From NCBI GenBank assembly GCA_003134685.1, contig PLCA01000002.1, positions 545,894-609,893 on the forward strand: a stretch of 64,000 bases of DNA, read 5' to 3'. Origin of the DNA: Gemmatimonadota bacterium. GTDB taxonomy: Bacteria; Gemmatimonadota; Gemmatimonadetes; Gemmatimonadales; Gemmatimonadaceae. The notes beneath the pieces are model-generated. The model ran no database searches, was not told the origin of the DNA, and worked only from the letters and a program-made list of their open reading frames with translations. Position numbers and translations under genes: made by a program. This document shows, one piece after another, positions 1 through 8,266 of the stretch. Each line of letters starts with the position of its first letter. Positions within the stretch are counted from its first letter, which is position 1.

Positions 1-1539
1 GCCCATGGCTCCGTAGTTCAGCGCATCATCGGCTTTGGGATCGTAGAAAGGCGGCTGGAGAATTCCCGCCGGGAATACGATCTCGTTGAGAAGCGGGTTC
101 TCGTACGCGTTGACGGTTGGAGGCGTCATGCCCCATTCAGTGCGGTCTGTCGGCTTGCCGATCTTTGCCCAATCGCGCGCCGACGCCCACTGCTGCCCAG
201 CGAGAACGTTCGCGTAGTATCCCGTCGGACTGATCTGCAACTTCGAGTAGTCGCGCCACTTGTCGGGATAGCCGATCTTGCGGTTGAATGCGTCGAGCTT
301 GACCAGCGCCTGTTGCTTCGTCTCCGGCCCCATCCACTGCAACTGTTCGATGCGCGAGCGCAGCTCCCGCACGAGATTATCCACTATCGTGACTGCACGC
401 GCTTTCGCTGCCGGGGAGAATTTGCGCGCAACGAACTCCTGACCGAGCAATTCACCGAGGTAGTTGTCGGTAGCGTTGACGCACCGCTTCCAACGCGGGC
501 TGATCTCTGTCGCGCCCGTGAACAGCTTGTTGAACTCGAAGTTCTCCTTCACGAAAGGTGTGCTCAGTGAAGGCGCGGAGCCGTTGATCAGCCGCCAGCG
601 CAGCAGTGTCTTCCAGTCGGGAAGCGGCACGCTGGTCAGCATCCCGTCGAAGTTCTGGAAGAATTCCGGCTGCCCGACATTGATCTTGGCCGGAATCGGC
701 GCTCCAAGCTCCGAGTAGAACTGCGCCCATGAAAAGTGCGGCGTCAGCGAGTCGACCTGCCGCAGCGTCAAACCGTGATAGTTGTTGACTACGTCGCGCA
801 GCTGAATGGGAGTGCGCGAGCCCTTCGCGAACTGGGTCTCGACCGCAAGTACAGTACTGCCTTCAGCGTCCGCCTTCGCCGGAGGGTCGCCGAGCAGCTG
901 AAACATTCGTGAGACGCCAGCGGTGAATTTCGCGCGCAGATTGGCGGACGCAGTGTCCGTCTTCGTGTAGTACTCGCTATTTGGAAGCGACAACCCGCCT
1001 TGATACAGGCCGGCGATCGTATTTGCCGCATCCTTCGCGTCCTGGGCGGATCCCTCCGAGATGGGCGCAAGCCCGTAACTCTTCTCGAGCTCGCCGAGCG
1101 CTCGTTTCAAATCGTCCACGCTGTTGATTGCCGCGATGCGATCGAAGCCCGGCTTGAGCGGTGCCGCTCCAAGGCGTTCGATGGCGGCCGTGTCCATGCA
1201 CGTCGAGTAAAAAGCTCCGACTTTCCATTCCCCCGAGCCTGGTTTGTACTGCCCGGACTTCACTCGCACCACATTGGTGTCGAGGATGTTGCGCAGAACC
1301 TCCTGGTTCTGATCGAACAGCTGGTCGAACGCACCGAAAGAGGGATAGTCTCCGGGAATCTTCGCGCGTTGCAGCCAGCCGCCGTTGGCGAACTGGTAGA
1401 AATCCTGGCAGGCCGGGTGGCTCGAATCGAGGTTGGCGCGATCGAAGGGGACGGTCTGCAATGGTGCCTGCCCGCGCAGCGTGGCCGCGAGCGTTACCAT
1501 GAGCATGAAAGAGCCGGCGAAAATACGACGCGAGTGCAT
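1..1539 (-). CDS. M13-family (neprilysin/PepO-like) metallopeptidase, C-terminus cut by window edge
   Basis: Zinc metallopeptidase of the neprilysin family, expected to be secreted and to cleave peptides outside the cytoplasm. I read 513 codons without a stop to base 1. An N-terminal hydrophobic signal-like segment is followed by the mature start DSSHPACQDFYQFANGGW, typical of M13 proteins. Near the window edge come NAYENPLLNEIVFPAGILQP and LNYGAMG, which directly precede the zinc site HExxH in this family, so the catalytic half lies outside the window. The ATG at 1539 overlaps the TGA of the upstream cobaltochelatase-like gene (TGATG), suggesting translational coupling in the metH operon. 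The family assignment is firm; the substrate is unknown. Confidence 0.93.
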   Translation of the reverse strand, partial: MHSRRIFAGSFMLMVTLAATLRGQAPLQTVPFDRANLDSSHPACQDFYQFANGGWLQRAKIPGDYPSFGAFDQLFDQNQEVLRNILDTNVVRVKSGQYKPGSGEWKVGAFYSTCMDTAAIERLGAAPLKPGFDRIAAINSVDDLKRALGELEKSYGLAPISEGSAQDAKDAANTIAGLYQGGLSLPNSEYYTKTDTASANLRAKFTAGVSRMFQLLGDPPAKADAEGSTVLAVETQFAKGSRTPIQLRDVVNNYHGLTLRQVDSLTPHFSWAQFYSELGAPIPAKINVGQPEFFQNFDGMLTSVPLPDWKTLLRWRLINGSAPSLSTPFVKENFEFNKLFTGATEISPRWKRCVNATDNYLGELLGQEFVARKFSPAAKARAVTIVDNLVRELRSRIEQLQWMGPETKQQALVKLDAFNRKIGYPDKWRDYSKLQISPTGYYANVLAGQQWASARDWAKIGKPTDRTEWGMTPPTVNAYENPLLNEIVFPAGILQPPFYDPKADDALNYGAMG

Positions 1540-2027
1540 CACGACGAGCCTCCCGGGAGAGCAGTTTGGCGCGCCGTCCTGGCACGGCACGCGTCCCCAC
1601 AAAGTTTCTCTGAACAGTCCGGATCCCAGCACCGATCAGCCTCGGTTCCGTCAACAGGTATCACGGCTTCAATTCCGGCGCGCTCGAGAATGAGCTCCGC
1701 AAGTTTTTCGTGGACACCAAAAGCGGGCGTGACGCTGAATGTCACGTGCGGAAACGCCCGCGCCGCTTCGGCTACCATGCGGGGGATATCCGCCGTCGAA
1801 TGTCGACCTGGTGAAAGCATGTACGGAAAGACACTGACGTCCGTCGCGCCGCCGCCGACGCAATCGGCGAATCCGTGAGCAATGTCCGGGTCTGCCAGCT
1901 CCATGTGAGCATGGCGCACGACGACTTCCGGGCCAGCCATCGTCTGCAGGAGATTCGACACGCAGCGGAGCATGTCGTTCGCCTCCCGTTTACGAGAGCC
2001 GTGGTCGACGATCAGAATTCCCTTCAT
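1539..2027 (-). CDS. CbiX/SirB-like sirohydrochlorin chelatase with C-terminal Cys cluster
   Basis: Small class II chelatase-like protein (162 aa) that would insert cobalt or iron into sirohydrochlorin, a step towards cobalamin or siroheme. The N-terminus MKGILIVDHGSRKREAND has the His-containing start of CbiX/SirB proteins, and VVRHAHMELADPDIAHG resembles the metal and substrate face. The length fits a single-domain CbiX(S) plus a tail. The tail has four cysteines spaced C-x4-C-x4-C-x3-C, which could bind an Fe-S cluster or metal as in some CbiX proteins; this is inference. The gene follows metH, the metF fusion and dinB, which makes sense for the B12-dependent MetH. The ATG at 2027 is chosen because the family N-terminus starts there; no strong ribosome site is visible. 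Confidence 0.8.
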   Translation of the reverse strand: MKGILIVDHGSRKREANDMLRCVSNLLQTMAGPEVVVRHAHMELADPDIAHGFADCVGGGATDVSVFPYMLSPGRHSTADIPRMVAEAARAFPHVTFSVTPAFGVHEKLAELILERAGIEAVIPVDGTEADRCWDPDCSEKLCGDACRARTARQTALPGGSS

Positions 2028-2059
2028 GTGTGCAAAATGGCGCCGTGCCCGCTTGGCGA

Positions 2060-2602
2060 CTAGTGCGCGGCTTCGTCGAGGGCGCTTCCCCGGTGCCAGA
2101 TCGGGCGCGCCAGGCCGCCGGAGTCGTCGTAGAAGTGGATTTTGTCGGGCGCGTAGATCTTGGTGAGAAAGACGATCTGGCCCGTATGCATCGAGAAGTG
2201 CTCCACCACGTGGTACACGGCCGCAAGCACTGTCGTGTCGCGCTCCTGGATCACGATCGATCGGCCAAGATCCGCTGCGGTCAATCCGGCGAGCACACCG
2301 TCTGCCTCGCGGAGGACTGCCTCCAAATTGTCGAGCAGCTTCGACCCTTCGGCGCCATCGGTTTGCGCGAATTCGCCGGCGCGGTAGCGGGTGATCGATC
2401 GTCCGCCAATGCCGCCGAGTATCCATTCGGTGACGTTTCCGGTGAGATGGACGAGAAGATTGCCGATGCTGTTTGAGCCCTGATTCGGCCTCGCCCATAC
2501 CGCGCTGCGGGGCAGCGCGTTGACACAGTGCCGGAGCTTGATCGGGTACTCTTTCGTCAGCCAGTAGCGCGAGCGCGAAAGGAAGATCTCCGGAACCGAC
2601 AC
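2060..2602 (-). CDS. DinB-family (DUF1572-like) putative metal-dependent protein
   Basis: 180-aa four-helix-bundle protein of the DinB/YfiT superfamily, whose members often carry three His ligands for a divalent metal and act as thiol transferases or have unknown roles. Candidate ligands are the His in NLLVHLTGN and the pair in VYHVVEHFSMHTGQI, matching the usual H-x3-H before a GQI turn. The GTG start at 2602 overlaps the TAG stop of the upstream metF-type fusion (TAGTG), so the two are probably co-translated. Nothing in the sequence gives a substrate. Its place in a methionine operon may be functional or simply polycistronic hitch-hiking. Confidence 0.8.
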   Translation of the reverse strand: MSVPEIFLSRSRYWLTKEYPIKLRHCVNALPRSAVWARPNQGSNSIGNLLVHLTGNVTEWILGGIGGRSITRYRAGEFAQTDGAEGSKLLDNLEAVLREADGVLAGLTAADLGRSIVIQERDTTVLAAVYHVVEHFSMHTGQIVFLTKIYAPDKIHFYDDSGGLARPIWHRGSALDEAAH

Positions 2603-4497
2603 TACGCCGTCCTGGCTTGGGCGGGAGCGAGCGTGTCGCGGAACACTTCCAGCGCCAGCTCGACCTTCCCGAATGGAGCCGACACCTGCACACCTTGAAC
2701 GTGGGGCTTCACGCGCTCGAGCATCTCTCTTGCGATCGCGATTCCCTCCGCCACGCCGTGCTCCTTGGATTTGGCGCTCGCCGCGCGCATCCGCTCGATG
2801 ACCTTCGCCGGCACGACGACGCCCGGCACTTCGTTCGCGAGAAACTCGGCGTTGCGCAACGACACGAGCGGCCAGATTCCGGCCACGATCGGAATGCGCG
2901 TATGCTCGATAGTCGAGAGGAATTTCTCGAGCTGTTTCACATCGAACACGGGCTGCGTGATCGCGTACTCCGCCCCGGCTTCGACTTTCCACTCGAAGCG
3001 CTTGAGCTCGTGCGCTGGATCGAGCGCGGCGGGATTCACGCCGACGCCGATCGCGAACCTGGTGGGCGCCCCAATGGCATTGCCGCCCGGATCCAGTCCG
3101 TGGTTGAGCTGGCTCACCAGGTTCGTCAACCCGATCGCATCGATGTCGAACACCGCCGTAGCATTCGGATACGGCCCCATCTTGGGCGGATCGCCCGTGA
3201 TGAGGAGGATGTTGCGGAGTCCAACGGCCGCCGCGCCCAGCAGGTCGCTCAGCATGCCGAGGAGATTGCGATCGCGGCAGCAGTAGTGGGTGACAGTCTC
3301 GATTCCCACCTGCTGCTCGATCAGGACGCTGGTGAGCAGCGCGCCCATCCGGCTCTGCGCCCGCGGACCATCCGGCACGTTCACGGCATCGACTCCCGCA
3401 TCCCTCAGGCGCGATGTGTCCATTAGCATCTTCGAGGCGTCGACCCCGCGCGGAGGCACGATCTCCACCGACGTCACGAACTCGCCGGCCGCGATCTTCC
3501 GCGCCCACTTCGATCGCTCGGCGAAGGGTACGGGCTGCACGCCCGGATTTTCGGGCGGAGCATCGGGTTGCACCTGCCGTCGCTCCCGTGCCGGAACGCG
3601 CGGCTGCCTCGGCGAAAGGGGACGCACACCTTCTACCATCGCCGCGATGTGCTCGGGGGTGGTACCGCAACAGCCACCGACGATTTTGGCTCCCGCCTGG
3701 ACCAGGTGATGCGCGTAGGTCGCCATGTACTCGGGGCTCGCCATGTACATGCTGCGCCCGCTCACATCACGTGGCATCCCGGCGTTGGGTTGCGCGCTCA
3801 GCTTGCGCCTCGTAACCGGCACCATTTTCTCGATCGCGTCGAGGATTATCTGCGGACCAACAGAGCAGTTCAGGCCGATTATGTCGGCGCCAAACGCGTC
3901 CAGCGACTGCGCGATATCCTCGACCGATACTCCGTACGGCGTGTGGCAGTCGGAGCCAATGGTCATCTGCGCGATGACGGGAATGGTCGGATCCACTTCG
4001 TGAGCGGCGAGAATCGCCTGCTCGATCTCGTGCACATCGGCGAACGTCTCGAGAACGAAGAGATCACAGCCGCCCTCCTTGAGCGCCTGGAGCTGCTCGC
4101 GGAATGTCGCCCGCGCTTCGTCGAGACTGGTTGGCCCGAATGGCTCGAGACGAACGCCAAGCGGACCTACAGCGCCGGCGACGAGGACATCGTCGTCCGC
4201 GACTTCGCGCGCAATCTTGGCCGCGGCGCGATTGATGTCGGCAACCTGCCCCTCGAGCCCATATTGCGCCAGCTTGATCCGGTTTGCGCCGAAGGTGTTC
4301 GTCTCCAGCACCTCGGCTCCCGCTTTCTTGTACGCCTTGTGCACGTCGCGGACGAGATCCGGGGCGCGCAGGTTCAGCTCGTCGTAGCACTGGTTGATGA
4401 ACACGCCCTTGTTGTACAGCATCGTGCCCATCGCACCGTCGAAAACGATGACCTGATGCGGGTCGAGGAGCCGGGCGATCAGCGGGTTCTCAGGCAA
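2602..4497 (-). CDS. Bifunctional homocysteine S-methyltransferase / 5,10-methylenetetrahydrofolate reductase
   Basis: 631-aa fusion. Residues about 1-300 form a homocysteine S-methyltransferase barrel with zinc ligands in GLNCS (about Cys211) and GGCCGTTPEH (about residue 275). A Pro/Arg-rich linker follows, and then from about residue 345 a MetF-like reductase starts with FVTSVEIVPPRG and has LLITGDPPK and YAITQPVFD, the flavin and folate regions. The same fusion is known from YitJ-type proteins. It would supply methyl-THF to the adjacent MetH. I choose TTG 4497 as start because GGAGG lies six bases upstream and the gene then overlaps the metH stop by eight bases. The longer upstream reading would run inside metH. 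Confidence 0.9.
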   Translation of the reverse strand: MPENPLIARLLDPHQVIVFDGAMGTMLYNKGVFINQCYDELNLRAPDLVRDVHKAYKKAGAEVLETNTFGANRIKLAQYGLEGQVADINRAAAKIAREVADDDVLVAGAVGPLGVRLEPFGPTSLDEARATFREQLQALKEGGCDLFVLETFADVHEIEQAILAAHEVDPTIPVIAQMTIGSDCHTPYGVSVEDIAQSLDAFGADIIGLNCSVGPQIILDAIEKMVPVTRRKLSAQPNAGMPRDVSGRSMYMASPEYMATYAHHLVQAGAKIVGGCCGTTPEHIAAMVEGVRPLSPRQPRVPARERRQVQPDAPPENPGVQPVPFAERSKWARKIAAGEFVTSVEIVPPRGVDASKMLMDTSRLRDAGVDAVNVPDGPRAQSRMGALLTSVLIEQQVGIETVTHYCCRDRNLLGMLSDLLGAAAVGLRNILLITGDPPKMGPYPNATAVFDIDAIGLTNLVSQLNHGLDPGGNAIGAPTRFAIGVGVNPAALDPAHELKRFEWKVEAGAEYAITQPVFDVKQLEKFLSTIEHTRIPIVAGIWPLVSLRNAEFLANEVPGVVVPAKVIERMRAASAKSKEHGVAEGIAIAREMLERVKPHVQGVQVSAPFGKVELALEVFRDTLAPAQARTA

Positions 4498-7400
4498 CGG
4501 CGGCCTCCGCTTCAGTCGAAGCGCCGGTGTCGGCGCCACGGACCGCGTAGTACTTCGCTTCCGGATGATGGATGACGACCGCGGCTGTCGACTGTTCGGG
4601 AAGAATCTGGAACGCTTCGGTGAGATCCATGCCGAGCGCTTCCTTCGCTGGGAGGAGCTTGAACACAGTAGTGTGGTCGTCGAGGTCGGGACACGCGCCG
4701 TAGCCCCACGAGTACCTCTTCCCACTCGACACTCCCAGCTCCTTCTTGATGCGCCGGTGCGCCCACTCGGCTACGGCTTCCGCCGCCTCTACTGACAGGC
4801 CGTGAGAATAGAACGCTTCAGTGTACTCGTTCTTCGCCTGCAGCTCCTCGAATCGCTTCGTCGCTTCCTTGCCCACCGTTACGATCTGAAGGGGAATGAC
4901 ATCTACGTCGCCCGAATCGACACTGCGGATATAATCGGCGAGACAGAGTCGCTCGCGGCCGACCATGCGCGGGAAGTGGAAGCGCGCGATCTCGCGCAGC
5001 GAGCCGCCGTCGCTCGAGTAAGCTGCGGGATCGTAGATGAGCACGTCGTTCCCCCGCGACTGCGCGGGGAAATAACCGTAGACCATCTGTGGCTTGATCC
5101 AGCCGTTCTTCTTTGCGTCCTTCTTCAGCCGCTCGAGTGCGGGCTCGAATTCGTTCTTGATGGTCGCCTTGTACTGATCGCCCGAGCCGCGCGCGCCCCA
5201 CTGGAGGCGATAGAGCTCGTCGAGATCGAGCAGATCGAAGATCTCGTCGATCGGAACGTCGCGAACCACGCGCGTTCCCCAGAAGGGCGGCGACGGGACG
5301 GGATTGTTGGCCGCGACATCACTGCGAGCTCCTCCGGCATCGCCAACGGCGATGTCCTTGCCGACGGCGGTGCGCAGGAACACATCGTTCCGGGCATCGT
5401 CAAGATTTTTATCGACAAAATGCGTCCGCTTCTTCGGATCCTGGAGGACATCCATCGTCTCCAGCCCTTCGAACGCGTCCTTGCAGTAAAACACGCCGGA
5501 TTCGTACGCGCGCTCGCCCTCGACGAAGAGCGCGCGCCGGCCAAAGCGACGATTGATCGCCGCGCCACCGATCAGCACCGGGATCTGCATTCCGCGCTTG
5601 TCCAGCTCCTGAACGCAGAGCGGCATCTGCTTCGACGTCGAGACGAGCAGCGCGCTCAGCCCGATCGCATCGGCGCCGACCTCGACCGCCTTGTCCAGAA
5701 TCGTGTTGACCGGAACCTGCTTGCCGAGGTCGAAAACGGTGTAGCCGTTGTTGGAAAGGATGGTGTTGACGAGCGACTTGCCGATGTCGTGCACGTCTCC
5801 GTACACGGTTGCCAGCACGACTTTCCCTTTGGTGTATCCCTCTGCCTTCTCGAGGAAAAGCTCGAGATGCTTGACTGCTTTCTTCATCACTTCGGCGGAC
5901 TGGAGCACGAATGGAAGTATCAGCTCGCCGGCGCCGAACTTGTCGCCGACTTCCTTCATCGCGGGGAGTAGTACCTCGTTCAGTACCCGGACTGGATGCT
6001 TGCGCACATCCGCCGCATCCAGTTGCTCTTCGATGCCCTCTTTCTTTCGGTGCAGAATCATCCAGTGGATCTTCTGCTCCGGCGTCATTCCAGCGGTCGG
6101 ATCTTCCTTCTCGACCTGCGCCGCGGCACCGCCGCCACCAACGTTCGAGAAGTACTCGATGAAACGTTGCAGGGCAGTCGGAGTTTTGTTGAAGACCAAA
6201 TCGTCGGCCATCTCGCGCTCTTCCGCCGAAATCTCCGCGTAGGGCCGGATATGCGCCGGATTGACGATCGCCGCGTCGAGCCCCGCCTGCACGCAGTGGT
6301 GGAGGAACACCGAGTTGAGGACGCCGCGGGCTTCGGGAGTCAACCCGAAGCTGACATTGGAGACACCGAGTATGGTGGAGACGCCCGGAAGCTCGCGCTT
6401 GATGAGACGAATGCCTTCGACCGTCTCCTTGGCGGAGTCGATCCACTCGGCATCGCCGGTCGCGAGCGTGAACGTCAGCGCGTCGTAAATGAGATCTTCC
6501 GGCGCCAACCCATATTCACCGACCACGATATCATAAATCTTTTTTGCAACTTCGAGTTTTCTCTCTCTCGTCTTGGCCATGCCGATCTCGTCGATCGTGA
6601 GCGCGATCACCGCCGCTCCGTGCTTCTTTACCAGAGGCACGACGGAATCGATGCGCGTCCGACCGTTCTCCATGTTGATGGAGTTGACGATCCCGCGACC
6701 AGGGATGTGCTCGAGCGCAGCCTCGATCACGTTCGCCTCGGTGGAATCGATCACCAGCGGCGTCTCGACACTCATCGAGAGCAGCTTCACCACCTTCGAC
6801 ATCTGTTCCGCTTCATCCCCGCGCTCGGTCAGAGCGACGCAGACGTCCAGCACGTGCGCGCCGGAATCCACCTGCTCGCGCGCGACCTCGAGGATTCCCT
6901 CGTAATCGTCGGCCAGCAGCAGGCGCTTCACCTTGCGCGAGCCCTGCGCATTGACGCGCTCGCCCACCAGGAGCGGCGGCGGGTCCTGATGTAGTGTGAT
7001 GGCGCGCATAGCGGAGCTCACCCGCGGGACGTGCTGCGCGTGCTTGACGGGCTTCGATGCGCGTTCTGCCTCGCGAACCGCTCCGACGATCGCAGCGAGA
7101 TGCTCCGGAGTCGTACCGCAGCATCCACCGACAATGCGGACACCGAAGTCCTTCACGAATTCCGAGAGCGCGGTCGCCATCGGTCCTGGCTCGAGCGGAT
7201 ACACCGCCTCACCGACCCCGGTATTGAGCGGTAATCCCGCATTGGGAATCACCGACAACGGAAGCGTCGCGTGCTCGGACAGATACCTCACCGGCTCGCG
7301 CATATGTTCGGGGCCGGTGGAACAGTTCAACCCGATCACATCGACGCCGAGCGCCTCGAGCGTCGTCATCGCACTCGCGATGTCGGTCCCCAGGAGCATG

Positions 7401-8026
7401 CGCCCGCTCACGTCGAGCGTGACCTGCGTCTGCAACGGAAGCCGCCGTCCGATCTCGACGAACAATCGCTCGATGCCCGCGACCGCCGCCTTCACTTCGA
7501 GAATGTCCTGCGACGTCTCGATCAAAAGCAGATCGACTCCGCCCTCGACCAGGTACTTCGCCTGCTCGTAGAAGTTGTCTGCCAGCTCGGCATACGATAT
7601 CTGCGACAGCACGGGATCGGAGCTGGACGGCAGCATCCCCGTCGGGCCCATCGAAGCCGCCACAAACCGCGGCTGATCGGGTGTCGAGTATTTGTCAGCA
7701 GCAGCCCGCGCCAGTCGCGCGGCACCAACGTTTATCTCGCGAACCTTGTCGCCCAACCCCCATTCCCTGAGACGACGGGGCGTCGACTGGAACGTGCACG
7801 TCTCCACGACATCGCATCCCACCGCCAGGAACGACTCGTGAATCGCCTGGATCACGTCGGGACGAGTGAGAACGAGATTGTCGTTACACCCCTCCAGCGC
7901 CTTGCCGCCAAAGTCCTCAGCGGAAAGGTTGTACCTCTGGATGTTCGTCCCCATCGCGCCGTCATATATCAGCACTCGGCGCTCTAACGCTTGCAGATAG
8001 GGTGATTCGGTGCTGCGTTCGGTCAT
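4490..8026 (-). CDS. metH: Cobalamin-dependent methionine synthase MetH
   Basis: 1178-aa methionine synthase transferring methyl from methyl-THF to homocysteine through cobalamin. Domains in order: homocysteine barrel with GLNCSTGPEH (about 235) and GGCCGTTPEH (about 300); pterin-binding barrel (about 350-620) with VGERVNAQGSRK; B12 cap and Rossmann domain with GDVHDIGKS, whose His (about 746) is the axial ligand; C-terminal AdoMet reactivation domain with the R-x3-G-Y-x2-CP motif (about 1105). Length is close to E. coli MetH (about 1227). First gene of the operon, with a SAM-II riboswitch and terminator in its leader. The ATG at 8026 has no strong ribosome site. Confidence 0.97.
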   Translation of the reverse strand: MTERSTESPYLQALERRVLIYDGAMGTNIQRYNLSAEDFGGKALEGCNDNLVLTRPDVIQAIHESFLAVGCDVVETCTFQSTPRRLREWGLGDKVREINVGAARLARAAADKYSTPDQPRFVAASMGPTGMLPSSSDPVLSQISYAELADNFYEQAKYLVEGGVDLLLIETSQDILEVKAAVAGIERLFVEIGRRLPLQTQVTLDVSGRMLLGTDIASAMTTLEALGVDVIGLNCSTGPEHMREPVRYLSEHATLPLSVIPNAGLPLNTGVGEAVYPLEPGPMATALSEFVKDFGVRIVGGCCGTTPEHLAAIVGAVREAERASKPVKHAQHVPRVSSAMRAITLHQDPPPLLVGERVNAQGSRKVKRLLLADDYEGILEVAREQVDSGAHVLDVCVALTERGDEAEQMSKVVKLLSMSVETPLVIDSTEANVIEAALEHIPGRGIVNSINMENGRTRIDSVVPLVKKHGAAVIALTIDEIGMAKTRERKLEVAKKIYDIVVGEYGLAPEDLIYDALTFTLATGDAEWIDSAKETVEGIRLIKRELPGVSTILGVSNVSFGLTPEARGVLNSVFLHHCVQAGLDAAIVNPAHIRPYAEISAEEREMADDLVFNKTPTALQRFIEYFSNVGGGGAAAQVEKEDPTAGMTPEQKIHWMILHRKKEGIEEQLDAADVRKHPVRVLNEVLLPAMKEVGDKFGAGELILPFVLQSAEVMKKAVKHLELFLEKAEGYTKGKVVLATVYGDVHDIGKSLVNTILSNNGYTVFDLGKQVPVNTILDKAVEVGADAIGLSALLVSTSKQMPLCVQELDKRGMQIPVLIGGAAINRRFGRRALFVEGERAYESGVFYCKDAFEGLETMDVLQDPKKRTHFVDKNLDDARNDVFLRTAVGKDIAVGDAGGARSDVAANNPVPSPPFWGTRVVRDVPIDEIFDLLDLDELYRLQWGARGSGDQYKATIKNEFEPALERLKKDAKKNGWIKPQMVYGYFPAQSRGNDVLIYDPAAYSSDGGSLREIARFHFPRMVGRERLCLADYIRSVDSGDVDVIPLQIVTVGKEATKRFEELQAKNEYTEAFYSHGLSVEAAEAVAEWAHRRIKKELGVSSGKRYSWGYGACPDLDDHTTVFKLLPAKEALGMDLTEAFQILPEQSTAAVVIHHPEAKYYAVRGADTGASTEAEAAVA

Positions 8027-8052
8027 TGTTGCGTTGCGGAATCAGGTAGTCG

Positions 8053-8070
8053 GAGACGAAACCTCGTCTC
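8053..8070 (-). other. Perfect stem-loop in the metH leader
   Basis: GAGACGA and TCGTCTC form a 7-bp perfect hairpin with a 4-base loop between the terminator and the metH start (8026). A second weaker CCCC/GGGG pairing is possible at 8081-8098. Role unknown: it may stabilise the transcript or shape initiation. Confidence 0.5.
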
Positions 8071-8101
8071 GAAGTAGTCAGCCCCGGACAATGGGGACAA
8101 C

Positions 8102-8128
8102 AAAAAAGCCCGCGCATGGGCGCCGGGC
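8102..8128 (-). terminator. Intrinsic terminator directly after the SAM-II aptamer
   Basis: On the minus strand GCCCG, a bulged G, CGC, a CCAT loop, GCG and CGGGC form a strong GC hairpin followed by six Ts. It begins only a few bases after the aptamer and about 75 bases before metH, so it is placed to act as the expression platform of the riboswitch by transcription attenuation. A possible anti-terminator is pairing of GGCGA of aptamer stem P1 with UCGCC at the terminator 5' arm; that is inference. Confidence 0.85.
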
Positions 8129-8130
8129 GA

Positions 8131-8184
8131 GCGCTTTAGCGGATTGTTTAACGTGGCCGCAAGTTGCATTAAATCGCCACGGGT
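8131..8184 (-). promoter_or_regulatory. SAM-II riboswitch aptamer
   Basis: H-type pseudoknot typical of SAM-II (Rfam SAM-II, first described upstream of metA/metX in Alphaproteobacteria). P1 is formed by GTGGC and GCCAC, followed by the conserved GATTTAA loop. The pseudoknot stem pairs CTTGCGG with CCGCTAAAG (bulged residues in between), keeping the diagnostic GCTAAAG 3' segment. SAM binding is expected to lower expression of metH and the genes behind it. Both helices can be checked by eye and the conserved single-stranded bases match, so I regard the class as secure. Confidence 0.9.
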
Positions 8185-8202
8185 TCAGTTGTACCCTTCA
8201 CT

Positions 8203-8231
8203 ATAGTAGCGGAGAAAGCTCGGCAGGGCAA
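8203..8231 (-). promoter_or_regulatory. Candidate sigma70-type promoter of the metH operon
   Basis: On the minus strand TTGCCC is separated by 17 bases from TACTAT (or TATAGT three bases on). Transcription would start near 8196, about ten bases before the aptamer, which is the expected spacing for a riboswitch leader. Only the upstream metH-type context supports it; the elements are short. Confidence 0.6.
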
Positions 8232-8266
8232 GACAAAAACGGAGCTGCGTCAGTGGTGGCGTGGAC

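Noticed and set aside
977..1654. 225-aa minus-strand reading over the M13 gene
   Set aside because: Arg-rich shadow; the true frame encodes clear M13 motifs and ends at the window edge.
3568..4575. 335-aa plus-strand reading
   Set aside because: Antisense to the methyltransferase-reductase fusion, with no recognisable motif.
4802..5971. 389-aa plus-strand reading
   Set aside because: Antisense to metH; long open frames on the opposite strand are common at this G+C.
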